From Lentisphaeria bacterium UBA1784 (GTDB lineage: Bacteria; Verrucomicrobiota; Lentisphaeria; Victivallales; Victivallaceae): a stretch of DNA of 14,722 nt. The stretch lies in the NCBI GenBank assembly GCA_002315455.1, contig DCGG01000153.1, forward strand, positions 1 to 14,722, read 5' to 3'. This document shows, piece after piece, positions 7,821-14,722 of the stretch. The notes under the pieces are model-generated. The model ran no database searches. It saw only the letters and a list, made by a program, of their open reading frames with translations, and had not been told where the DNA came from. The number at the start of each line of letters is the position of its first letter. The first letter of the stretch is position 1. The translations under genes were made by a program, and so were the position numbers.

Positions 7821-8780
7821 ATGAGTGCAACGTTGAAGGATGTCGCCAAGGCTTCCGGAGTCTCCATCCGCTCCGTCCGCCGTGCGCTGAAAGGCATGAG
7901 CGGCGTCAGCGAAGAGACCTGCGCCCGGGTCCGTGCGGTGGCCAAGGAACTGGACTACGTCCCCAACATCGCCGCCCGGAACCTGCGGTTGCAGACCAGT
8001 TCCTTCGTGGGGATCATCTACTCCGCCAACAGCGCCGACGCCTACAAGCGCCGCCTCTACGACCTCATCGCCCGGCTCAACGGCGCCGGATATGAACCGC
8101 TGCTCAGTTCGCCACCAAAGAGTTTTTCCGAAGTGGAAGAACTGGTCCGACGCTGGTCCGGCATCACCAACGTGATTATCTGGATGAATCCTGCGGTGGC
8201 GATTCTGCCCGCTCTCGCGGCTTTTCAGCAGAGATTCATCCTCATCGAGGAGGAGTTTCAGGCAAGCAACTGCTGCTGCATCTCCGTGGACCGCTCCATC
8301 GGCGTAGCGGAGGCGGTTCGCTCCCTGCTGAAAGCGGGACACCGGAAGATCGTCCGCTGCGGCAACATTCCCACCAGGGAAGCGGGATTTCTGCGGCCAT
8401 TCTCGGAACCGGACACCCCATCCGGCGCCAAGGCGCTCTTTATCCCCAGCAAGTCTTCCGACTACGAGGACGGATATCAGGCGGGCGCCCGGATCATGGC
8501 AAGCGGAGCGGATGCCGTGTTCTTCGACGTGGACCGGATGGCCATGGGCTTCCTGCGCTATGCTCACGAACAGAAGATCCCGGTCCCGGAACGCATCGCT
8601 GTAGTGGGATTCGACGACGACAACACCAGCGTTTCCGCCGCACCGCCCCTGAGTTCGGTGGGCCATCCCATCCGGCGCATCAACGAAAAGATCGTGGAAC
8701 TGATCCGCAACGGCGTCCCGGGAAATACCACAATCGCCTTCGAGACCATGTTCTTCCTCCGGGAAAGTTCTGGGAAATAG
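7821..8780 (+). CDS. LacI-family transcriptional regulator
   Basis: The 319-residue cytoplasmic DNA-binding protein has an N-terminal LacI helix-turn-helix (ATLKDVAKASGVSIRSVRRAL, residues 3-23), the hinge helix ending AARNLR (51-56) with the intercalating-type Leu55, and a periplasmic-binding-protein-like ligand domain. Landmarks there are SSFVGIIYS, ISVDRSIGVAEAV, AGHRKIV, the DAVFFDVD segment and VVGFDDDNTSVSAAPPLSSV. By alignment to E. coli LacI, the recognition positions Tyr17, Gln18 and Arg22 correspond to Ile16, Arg17 and Arg21, and Ser21 is replaced by Arg20. Length is slightly short of the usual 330-350. The gene has its own promoter and converges on the GH20-like gene 17 bases away, so the lyase/GH20 pair is the obvious candidate target. 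The ligand is unknown. Confidence 0.93.
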   Translation: MSATLKDVAKASGVSIRSVRRALKGMSGVSEETCARVRAVAKELDYVPNIAARNLRLQTSSFVGIIYSANSADAYKRRLYDLIARLNGAGYEPLLSSPPKSFSEVEELVRRWSGITNVIIWMNPAVAILPALAAFQQRFILIEEEFQASNCCCISVDRSIGVAEAVRSLLKAGHRKIVRCGNIPTREAGFLRPFSEPDTPSGAKALFIPSKSSDYEDGYQAGARIMASGADAVFFDVDRMAMGFLRYAHEQKIPVPERIAVVGFDDDNTSVSAAPPLSSVGHPIRRINEKIVELIRNGVPGNTTIAFETMFFLRESSGK

Positions 8781-8797
8781 GTCCCGTTCTCCAGACT

Positions 8798-10945
8798 TCA
8801 GCGGCGATCGGAACAGAAATCCTTCACGCTCCAGTCGATGCCGCTCGTGCGGCTGCCGTCCATGATCCCGGCAAGTTGCTGAGCCAACTCCCCGAAATAT
8901 TCGTAAAGCGGCGTCATCAGCGCCAGCGCGGAGGGCATGAGCCACGCAGGAATATTTGCCTCCACCGCCGCCATGCTGGCGCGGAGTTCCTCCCTTAACC
9001 GGGAACACTCCGAAACGTGCGCCGGAGTGACGGAAGCTCCGCCTGCCAGTTCCCGGCGAAGTCCAAGAAGCCACGCGAAAGCCTCCGCGTAATAATGGAT
9101 GCGGCTGGCCTCCGCCCGGAGACTTCTCACGCAATCCTTTTCCTCCCTCCCGAGCGCCTTCTCCGCCAGCAGAGAGGCAAAAACGGCATCTGCCTGAAGC
9201 GCCAGCCTGCTCTTTTCTTTCAAGGAGGAGACAGGATCATCCGGCAAACCTTCCTGCCGTTCCAACGCCTCCTGCGGGTAAAACCGGGGCCATTTCTTGC
9301 TGCAGTAGGTATAAAAATAACTCCCGGTGTATTCCCAGTCCAGAGAAGCAACGATCTTCCGCAGAAGCGCGATCCCCTCCTGCAACCGGGCTCCGCGCCC
9401 GGCGAAGTGCGCCTCCGCCCAGCGGGACGCACAGGCATCCGCATCGGTGTTTTCCGCGCCTTCCCACGCATATCCGGCAAGCGCCGCCTCATGATCCAGA
9501 TGGGAAGGATTGTGAACGGAGTAGGAAAGCACTCCAGATGATCCCTCTGCGAACCCCAACTTCATCATGAGGTCTATGTTCGGGATGCAATAATTGTAGT
9601 GGGACCAGTCATAGTAGCAGGTCATGGGCGTGACCCAGGAACCGAGGTTCGCCTTCCGGGCGTGTTCGGGAGAACGCAGGGGATCCAGTTTCCCGTTGTC
9701 ATAGTCCCAGCAATCCAAAATCAGCCGGTCCTTCAGCCCCTCCCCTTCCAGACGGGCGAGGAACTCCGGCGTCAGCAGAGCCATCGGACCAGTGAGCATA
9801 TCGTTCCACATGACGACCTTGCCAACGCCCTTGCGGATCAGTACCTTGGCGATCCAGATGATGTAGTCCGCAAGTTGTTCCCGGGGCGTTTTCCGGCGGC
9901 ACTCCGGGCACTGGCACCAGGGCGAAGCGACCTTCCCGTGATCCGTCGGACTCGGATGCGCCTTCCCAATCTCATCCAGCTGAACGTGGAAATACGGGCT
10001 CCCCTGCGGGAAATAACGGTCTATGATGGAAGTGAGAAGATCCTCCATGAACTGCTTCGTTCGAGGACAGGAGAGACAGTATCCGTACATGGCGGGATTT
10101 CCGTCTGCGTCCTTCGCCGATATCTCCGGGATCAGCCGGGGGATCAAGGTATTGTGACCCAGCGTATTGACGACGGGAACGACAGCGACCCCCCGCTCCC
10201 GGGCGTAGGAGACGATCCTGCCGAGCAGGTCCTGTTCCCGCAGGATTTCGCGGTAAGAGAGTGTTTCCCATGCGTTTCCCACAGGGGAAAACCAGCGCAA
10301 ATGGTGCTGTTTATCCAGTTCTTCATGCCCCTTGACGGGGACCATGAGAAATTCCGACAGCCGGGAAGCGCCCTCGAAACGGCAGCCCGCCCAGCAACCG
10401 TAGATGCCGATGCCGAGCCGGTTCATCTTGACCCCCGCAATGGAATCGACGGTCCGGCACCAATCCTGAAGCGTCATGCGGTCCGGCCCCCACTTGCACT
10501 CCACGAAGATCCCCCGGTCCGGCATCGCAGGCCAGTCGCAAATACTCATGCAGGGAACCGCTTTCCCCTGCCGGAGCCGGCGGAAAAGGTCCTTCAGCGT
10601 CTGAACGCCCCGGAGGATGCCTTCCTTGGAAGGAGCAAAGAGCATGACTTCCCGCTCCTGCACGCGGAGCTCATAGTATTCGCCCTGAACCCCGGTGGGC
10701 ACGTCCGTCATGGCAGAGGAGGCGCCGAAGTGCAGTCTGATACGCACAGGACAATCGGACTCGCGCTCGGAAAGTTGCCCGCCCGCCGCAGTCAGGATCG
10801 AAGAGATGACTTCCCGCAGAGAAGAGAGCACGGGGTCGATTTCAAGCCGGAGCGCAAGAGAGAGTGTGCTGTCGCCTCCCGTCAGAGAAATCCGTTTCGG
10901 TTGGGGAAAAAGTTCCGGGATCACACACGCGCATCGGTTCTGCAT
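8798..10945 (-). CDS. GH20-like glycoside hydrolase (beta-N-acetylhexosaminidase-like), no signal peptide
   Basis: The 715-residue protein begins with a GH20b-type domain: GEYYELRVQEREVMLFAPS (88-106), GILRGVQTLKDL (109-120), then ICDWPAMPDRG (135-145). The TIM barrel follows, with KMNRLGIGIYG (173-183), VVPVVNTLGHN (255-265), and the expected catalytic pair Asp324-Glu325 in FHVQLDEIGKAH; VVMWNDM (377-383) is a later barrel strand. GH20 enzymes remove terminal GlcNAc or GalNAc by substrate-assisted catalysis. QLDE replaces the usual GGDE, so substrate may differ. A cluster C344-x-C-x-x-C349, with C290-x-x-C293 before it, is unusual. Residues from about 590 on are helical and unassigned. No signal peptide is visible, so it should be cytoplasmic. 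It is the second gene after the lyase. Family call good, specificity unknown; a GH67/DUF4838-like relative is an alternative. Confidence 0.8.
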   Translation of the reverse strand: MQNRCACVIPELFPQPKRISLTGGDSTLSLALRLEIDPVLSSLREVISSILTAAGGQLSERESDCPVRIRLHFGASSAMTDVPTGVQGEYYELRVQEREVMLFAPSKEGILRGVQTLKDLFRRLRQGKAVPCMSICDWPAMPDRGIFVECKWGPDRMTLQDWCRTVDSIAGVKMNRLGIGIYGCWAGCRFEGASRLSEFLMVPVKGHEELDKQHHLRWFSPVGNAWETLSYREILREQDLLGRIVSYARERGVAVVPVVNTLGHNTLIPRLIPEISAKDADGNPAMYGYCLSCPRTKQFMEDLLTSIIDRYFPQGSPYFHVQLDEIGKAHPSPTDHGKVASPWCQCPECRRKTPREQLADYIIWIAKVLIRKGVGKVVMWNDMLTGPMALLTPEFLARLEGEGLKDRLILDCWDYDNGKLDPLRSPEHARKANLGSWVTPMTCYYDWSHYNYCIPNIDLMMKLGFAEGSSGVLSYSVHNPSHLDHEAALAGYAWEGAENTDADACASRWAEAHFAGRGARLQEGIALLRKIVASLDWEYTGSYFYTYCSKKWPRFYPQEALERQEGLPDDPVSSLKEKSRLALQADAVFASLLAEKALGREEKDCVRSLRAEASRIHYYAEAFAWLLGLRRELAGGASVTPAHVSECSRLREELRASMAAVEANIPAWLMPSALALMTPLYEYFGELAQQLAGIMDGSRTSGIDWSVKDFCSDRR

Positions 10946-10955
10946 TTTTGCTGCG

Positions 10956-10959
10956 CCTC
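10956..10959 (-). promoter_or_regulatory. GAGG ribosome binding site overlapping the lyase stop codon
   Basis: On the minus strand the lyase stop TGA runs into GAGG (TGAGG), 10 bases before the ATG of the GH20-like gene. The arrangement supports one transcript and coupled translation of the two genes, and supports the start at 10945. Confidence 0.5.
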
Positions 10960-12916
10960 ACAAAGTTTTTTTACAGGAGACCTGCTGTTCCTTGAGGTCG
11001 TAAGTGATGCGGTACTTTTCGCCCTTGGCAGGTTCCATCAAAAAACTGCCCTTGGGCGAATGGATCATGCCGCCCTCAAAACGGATGGAGGGCTGAAAAT
11101 CCGGCTTCCCGGCAGGGGTGATGAGCGTGAGGAACTCCACCGGCTTCCCCGGGTTCTTCTTCTGCACGTAGGCGAAGGCGGGACGGGGAACCTTCTTGGA
11201 GTAGTGGCGGCTGATCCACCCCTCCTCCTCCTCCATCGTTCCGTTGGAGGGAGCTCCGGCCAGCACGATCTTGCCGTTGAAGGCGGTCTCCTGCTTCGGC
11301 AGGAAGGTGTGCTTGCCCTCCGTGAACTGATAGTGACAGCGGAGTTCCCCCGCCGCCTTCCCGGAGAGCAGGTCCAGCACGACGACGTACTTTTCCGCCA
11401 CGAGGAAGAAGATCCTCTGGTGGGTCAACCCCTTTGCCGGGGTGTTCTCAAGAGCGGTGACCATCAGTTCCTTGCCGAACATCTTCTGAAAGAGACACTT
11501 GCCCCGGCGGGAGTTGTTCTTGCCGTCCAGCGTTACCACCTGATGGTGTCTGGAAGCGGTGAAAAACGCCCGCAGTTTGGGCAGACTTCCATAGATGAAA
11601 CTCCCGGAATCCACCATGACCCGCTCGCCGTTGAAGGAGAGCTCGAAGGTCATGTTGTCCGGATGGCTGTGTCCCCAGCCGTGAGTGTCGTAGGAGTTCT
11701 TCATCACGATGAAGGTCTCGGGCTTGACGCTCCAATCGGTCCGCATGGTGTAGTATCCGGCATAGGGCAGGACGCTCAAGAGTTCCCTGGGCGGTTCGCC
11801 CTTTTTGCCGGAGCTGGAGAACCAGAGCCAGTCCTTGTGCTCCGGGTAGGCCTTGCAGAATCTTCCCACGTAACTCCGGGACTTCTGCCCCTCAAAGGCG
11901 TCGCCGAAGAGCGGCACGTTGCCGTCAGGATGGGTCCAGATCGTAATGGCGGTGATGCCGTTCTGTATCAGGCGGTCATACTCCTCTCCGAAGTCCGCCT
12001 TCAGCCCGTTCTTCTTGCTGTTCTCCCGCAACTCGAAGAAGGTCCGGGGATAGATGGTGTGATAGCTGGGAACCAGTTCGCAGATGACGCCATCCGGCAG
12101 CACGACCATTTTCTGATACTCCTTCAGGCGCTCCAGACCATTCTGCTGCCACTGGGCGCTCTTCCGGAACTCCGGAAACCAGAGGAAGCTGTTGAGAAGC
12201 GCCTCCTGGATCATCACCGCCCAGTTGTGGATCTTCTTCTTGGAATCCTCGGCGATCTTGCCGTCCACCAGTTCGCCGTGCTGATGCAGAGAATAGAGGA
12301 AATTGACCAGCGTCTTTTCGTCCAGCGCCGGAGACTTGGCAAAATAGTCGAAGTTTCTCGCCCAGCACTGCATCCGCAACCCGACTTCAAGGGCGCGCCA
12401 ACCGGGATGACGGAGGAAGTTTTTCTCGGAAAACATGTGATCGAACCAGGCGTTCAACTCGTCCGCCCACTCCTGGGCGTAGCGCTCATCCCTGGTGACG
12501 CGGTAGCGCACACCGAGGCTGGGCCACCAGTAGAAGCGGTGGAACTGCCAGATCCACTCCTTGTCCTTGGTGTAAGGGTCATCCCAGTCGATGGGGGTGC
12601 CGCGGGCCACCAATCCGTAGGCGCGTTGACCGACAAAACGGTGCTCCAGCGCCGCATCGGAGTATTCCATATCCCTTTTATCCGGCTTCTGCTTCAGCCG
12701 AGTTTCGTCCACAGGCCGTTCGCGGAAGTACTTCAAAAGAGCCGCGGACTGCTCCGCAGGAGTCTTGGCGGCTTTCACCGCCTCCAATCCCGGACGTTCC
12801 AGATCGAGCCAGGAGATCACGGACTTCAACCGTTTGGCATCCGGTTCAGCCCCGGAGAGCGGCAGCACGGCGGACAGCAGGAGCACACCTCCCATCAAAG
12901 CGTATCTCAGAGTCAT
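10958..12916 (-). CDS. Secreted heparinase II/III-family polysaccharide lyase
   Basis: The 652-residue protein opens with a typical signal peptide (MTLRYALMGGVLLLSAVLPL, cleavage probably around residues 22-24), so it acts outside the cytoplasm. An alpha/alpha-toroid domain follows (about 90-370): WQFHRFYWW (123-131), ALEVGLRMQCW (175-185), the IHNWAV Asn231, and GVICELVPSYHTIYP with Tyr285. The beta-sheet domain carries GWGHSHPDNMTFEL (413-426, His416 and His418), DSGSFIYG (436-443) and SRHHQVVTLDG (455-465). These fit the Asn/Tyr/His catalytic set and the metal-site His/Asp/His known in heparinase II- and PL12-type lyases, which cut uronic-acid-containing glycosaminoglycans or alginate by beta-elimination. 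The exact PL family cannot be fixed. SD AAAGGA lies 7-8 bases before the ATG. The gene is followed after 12 bases by the GH20-like gene and preceded by a terminator. Confidence 0.88.
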   Translation of the reverse strand: MTLRYALMGGVLLLSAVLPLSGAEPDAKRLKSVISWLDLERPGLEAVKAAKTPAEQSAALLKYFRERPVDETRLKQKPDKRDMEYSDAALEHRFVGQRAYGLVARGTPIDWDDPYTKDKEWIWQFHRFYWWPSLGVRYRVTRDERYAQEWADELNAWFDHMFSEKNFLRHPGWRALEVGLRMQCWARNFDYFAKSPALDEKTLVNFLYSLHQHGELVDGKIAEDSKKKIHNWAVMIQEALLNSFLWFPEFRKSAQWQQNGLERLKEYQKMVVLPDGVICELVPSYHTIYPRTFFELRENSKKNGLKADFGEEYDRLIQNGITAITIWTHPDGNVPLFGDAFEGQKSRSYVGRFCKAYPEHKDWLWFSSSGKKGEPPRELLSVLPYAGYYTMRTDWSVKPETFIVMKNSYDTHGWGHSHPDNMTFELSFNGERVMVDSGSFIYGSLPKLRAFFTASRHHQVVTLDGKNNSRRGKCLFQKMFGKELMVTALENTPAKGLTHQRIFFLVAEKYVVVLDLLSGKAAGELRCHYQFTEGKHTFLPKQETAFNGKIVLAGAPSNGTMEEEEGWISRHYSKKVPRPAFAYVQKKNPGKPVEFLTLITPAGKPDFQPSIRFEGGMIHSPKGSFLMEPAKGEKYRITYDLKEQQVSCKKTL

Positions 12917-12941
12917 CGTCAGAATCCTTTTTTGGTTTGTC

Positions 12942-12955
12942 CGGGGACTTCCCCG
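12942..12955. promoter_or_regulatory. 14-bp palindrome upstream of the lyase gene, candidate operator
   Basis: CGGGGACTTCCCCG has 6-bp inverted arms (CGGGGA/TCCCCG) around CT, 25 bases upstream of the lyase ATG. On the plus strand five T follow, so it could also be a weak terminator in that direction, but no plus-strand gene ends there. Its place in front of the lyase/GH20 pair makes an operator or a 5'-leader hairpin the simpler readings. No binding evidence exists. Confidence 0.4.
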
Positions 12956-12960
12956 TTTTT

Positions 12961-13002
12961 ACAGAAAAGACGGATCGTCAAGAATCCACCCGGCGATCCG
13001 TC
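12961..13002 (-). terminator. Rho-independent terminator after the oxidoreductase genes
   Basis: On the minus strand, GACGGATCG (13002-12994) pairs perfectly with CGATCCGTC (12977-12969) around a 16-base loop, and TTTTCTGT follows directly. It lies 36 bases past the oxidoreductase stop, which suggests that the lyase/GH20 pair is a separate transcription unit or is reached by partial readthrough. I could not find a convincing promoter in the remaining bases before the lyase gene. Confidence 0.72.
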
Positions 13003-13037
13003 GCAGAGACGGTTCTCTCAACCCCTCTCCGGATGGA

Positions 13038-14216
13038 TCAGCAATCCACCATGGGGGGCAGTTCGCTCATACCGGGAGCGAGGAAAAGTTCTCCGGAGAG
13101 GAAGCACTTCATGCCGAAATCCTCCAGACCGGTGACGGAATACTGCCCGTCCTCCTCCCGCCGCTTCACCAGTTCCTTCGGGAAGTCGAAGGGCTTGAAG
13201 TTCCGGTACATGGCCTCAATGCAGCGGGTGTGATTCCGGGACATGGCGAGGGTGCAGACGTAGAAGTTACGGTCATAGAATTTCTTCACGGTATCGTTGA
13301 ACATGTCGCCGTTGGAACGGCCGGTGATGCCGGAAGCGAGGATCTTGCCGTTCTCATCCTCCACGCGCCAGCCCTTGTTGGCGTCGCCCATCTGCCAGTG
13401 GATGGTCCCCTGCTCGCACTCAATGCGGAGCTGGGGCTCGGAGGCATTGAGCGCGCTGTGGCAGAGGAAGCCCACGATGTTGACGTCGTTGACGGTCCGC
13501 ACCTTGAAGGCGCAGGAGTCGAACATCTCCACCGGACGCGCCCGGAGAAGTTCCGCCTGAATGCTCCGGGGCTCCGCCGTGGCGGCAAACTTCCCGCCGG
13601 CCATGAAGAGCGCGATGTTGAGGTAGTGGGCGAAAGCGTTGTTCACGGGAGAATCCAGGATCAGCGTGCCCTGCGCGTTGGCGATCTTGGCCGCCCAGTT
13701 GTTGCGGTTGTAGTAGGAATCGTTCCGGGGCCAGACGCCGTGGATGCAGATGGTGTTGATCTTGCCGAGCTTGCCGGCGAGCAGAAGTTCCTTGAGGTAC
13801 CAGAGATTCCGGTCGGCCATGTGCTGAAAGCCCACCTGAACGAAGAGTTCGGGGTGCTTCTTCTCGGCGGCGATCATCCGGTCCACGGAATCCACCGTGG
13901 CGGAGACCGGCTTCTCGACCACCACGTTGCAGCCGTGCTCCAGCGCTTCGATGGTCATGGGCTCATGGAATTCGATGCCGGTGGGGATGCACATCACGTC
14001 GATGTCCTTGCGCGCCGCGTAGAGGCTGGCGGTATCGGGATAGATCTCCACGCCCAGCGGCTTCAGTTTTTCCAACTGTTCCGCCGCCTTGGCCGGAGTC
14101 CGGACCACCGCCGCCGCAAAGTCGATGACCCCGGCTTCATGGAGTTCCGTCATATAGTGGAGGTAATTGCCTGCGTAGCCGCGGACGCCGATCACAGCGA
14201 ATTTCGGTTTCTTCAT
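13038..14216 (-). CDS. Gfo/Idh/MocA-family oxidoreductase
   Basis: The 392-residue cytoplasmic NAD(P)-dependent dehydrogenase has an N-terminal Rossmann fold: FAVIGVRGYAGNYL (6-19) with the spaced glycines, DVMCIPTGIEFHEPMTIEAL (73-92), and VVVEKPVSAT (98-107) containing the EKP motif whose Lys is catalytic in the family. GFQHM (129-133) is also typical. In the C-terminal domain, where most members have a Gly-Gly-His-x-x-Asp stretch, this one reads DSPVNNAFAHYLN (188-200), with His197 as the nearest candidate. Such enzymes oxidise or reduce sugars, inositols or sugar acids; the substrate is unknown. SD AGGAAAGA (14222-14229) is 5 bases before the ATG. Its start is 48 bases downstream of another family member, and a terminator follows it. 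The family call is secure. Confidence 0.92.
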   Translation of the reverse strand: MKKPKFAVIGVRGYAGNYLHYMTELHEAGVIDFAAAVVRTPAKAAEQLEKLKPLGVEIYPDTASLYAARKDIDVMCIPTGIEFHEPMTIEALEHGCNVVVEKPVSATVDSVDRMIAAEKKHPELFVQVGFQHMADRNLWYLKELLLAGKLGKINTICIHGVWPRNDSYYNRNNWAAKIANAQGTLILDSPVNNAFAHYLNIALFMAGGKFAATAEPRSIQAELLRARPVEMFDSCAFKVRTVNDVNIVGFLCHSALNASEPQLRIECEQGTIHWQMGDANKGWRVEDENGKILASGITGRSNGDMFNDTVKKFYDRNFYVCTLAMSRNHTRCIEAMYRNFKPFDFPKELVKRREEDGQYSVTGLEDFGMKCFLSGELFLAPGMSELPPMVDC

Positions 14217-14264
14217 TTTGGTCTTTCCTGTATGATTTATGGTACGTTTGTTTTGAGTTCCGCT

Positions 14265-14722
14265 TCAGATGGTGACGATCCGATTCTCGTCCGCTGCGAT
14301 CTGCGCGCAGAGGCAGGCACGGGTGAGATGGATGGTCTGCTGCGCATCCACGATGCACTTGCCCCGCCCCAGCAGTTCGTTGCAGAAATCGGAGAAGATC
14401 TGCTTCTCGGGCTTCTCGGGCAGTTCCACCTCCCGTTCGCCTTCGGCATCAATGAGGATCACCTTGCCGCCCCGGACTTCGATGACGCCCTTGGTGCCGG
14501 CCACGCGGGTCCGGTCGTCGCCGTGGGTGGAAGCCGCCATGGGACGCAGGAATTCGATGCTGGCCTCGGCCAGAACGCCATTCTTCATCTTGAAGAGGCA
14601 CTGGGCCGCGATCTCCATCTCGCCGTTGTTGAAGTTATCCTCCCTTGTCTGGGTGGCCCAGACGGATGCGAACTCACTGCCGGCGAACCAGAGGGTCCAG
14701 TCGAGGGCGTGGCTGCCGACCC
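14265..14722 (-). CDS. Gfo/Idh/MocA-family oxidoreductase, C-terminal part
   Basis: This gene is cut by the window end, and about 152 C-terminal residues are visible. An ATG at 14618 is only internal: the frame stays open to 14722 and encodes VGSHALDWTLWFAGSEFASV, the classic Gly-x-His-x-x-Asp substrate-side motif with the catalytic-type His. The beta-sheet part follows (CLFKMKNGVLAEASIEF, then GTKGVIEVRGGKV). The end, FSDFCNELLGRGKCIVDAQQ, is the usual C-terminal helix pair of the family. It lies directly upstream of the complete oxidoreductase on the same strand with a 48-base gap, so the two are probably co-transcribed and may act on successive or related substrates. The nucleotide-binding domain is outside the window. 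Confidence 0.88.
   Translation of the reverse strand, partial: VGSHALDWTLWFAGSEFASVWATQTREDNFNNGEMEIAAQCLFKMKNGVLAEASIEFLRPMAASTHGDDRTRVAGTKGVIEVRGGKVILIDAEGEREVELPEKPEKQIFSDFCNELLGRGKCIVDAQQTIHLTRACLCAQIAADENRIVTI

Noticed and set aside
8781..8797. Possible bidirectional terminator between the convergent LacI and GH20-like genes
   Set aside because: The 17-base gap is too short and contains no inverted repeat or T-tract.
12956..12981. Possible lyase promoter with -35 TTGACG inside the terminator loop
   Set aside because: The only A/T-rich -10 candidate (TAAAAA) is 14 bases away, too short a spacer, and it matches the consensus poorly.
13005..13018. Small hairpin AGAGA-CGGT-TCTCT
   Set aside because: The stem is only 5 bp with no T-tract and sits between the oxidoreductase stop and a much better terminator.
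9599..13135. A 1178-codon open frame on the plus strand, antisense to the GH20-like and lyase genes
   Set aside because: It is codon-aligned with both minus-strand genes, whose 12-base gap is a multiple of three. It stays open because those genes avoid the codons TTA, CTA and TCA, which are the reverse complements of stops. The product is rich in Arg, Pro, Gly and His with no family motif, while both minus-strand proteins show clear domains.

Overview
This window reads as chromosomal DNA from a GC-rich bacterium. My best guess is the PVC superphylum, probably Lentisphaerota (Victivallis-like). That is inferred from the gene mix: a heparinase II/III lyase, a GH20-like hydrolase, a LacI regulator, tandem Gfo/Idh/MocA oxidoreductases, and a PurL without a fused glutaminase domain. 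No rRNA or other phylogenetic marker confirms it. I saw no tRNA or rRNA gene, CRISPR array, insertion sequence or phage gene. No gene-free stretch exceeds 300 bases; the gaps are 1626-1732, 7599-7820 and 12917-13037, plus shorter ones.

Layout. (1) 1-3429, plus strand, housekeeping: the C-terminal part of PurL, a hairpin, a short sigma-70 family factor, and a tRNA-dihydrouridine synthase whose ATG overlaps the sigma stop (ATGA). (2) 3363-7598, minus strand, a probable three-gene operon read from right to left: a YbaK-type Cys-tRNA(Pro) deacylase, an O-antigen ligase/Wzy_C membrane protein with a TPR-like tail, and a GT-C-type membrane glycosyltransferase. The last two overlap by ATGA, and the final gene runs 67 bases into the dihydrouridine synthase gene on the other strand. 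(3) 7599-7820: a divergent intergenic region with one good sigma-70-type promoter facing each way, both with 17-base spacers. (4) 7821-14722: a polysaccharide-utilisation region. A plus-strand LacI-type regulator converges, 17 bases apart, on a minus-strand pair: a secreted heparinase-like lyase followed 12 bases later by a GH20-like hydrolase without a signal peptide. Upstream of that pair lie a rho-independent terminator and two Gfo/Idh/MocA oxidoreductase genes, the outer one cut by the window end.

How the genes may work together. The lyase would cleave uronic-acid-containing polysaccharide outside the cytoplasm. The GH20-like enzyme could remove terminal hexosaminyl residues in the cytoplasm. 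The oxidoreductases could process released sugars or acids, with the LacI protein sensing a product. The ligase and GT-C pair looks like surface-polysaccharide assembly. These pathway links are inferences from families and neighbourhood; no substrate can be read from the sequence.

The points most worth a second look are the short sigma factor with substituted promoter-contact positions, the cysteine cluster beside the catalytic Asp-Glu of the GH20-like enzyme, the lyase/GH20/LacI locus itself, and the 14-bp palindrome just upstream of the lyase gene. I did not find anything I could defend as an entirely new biological system.
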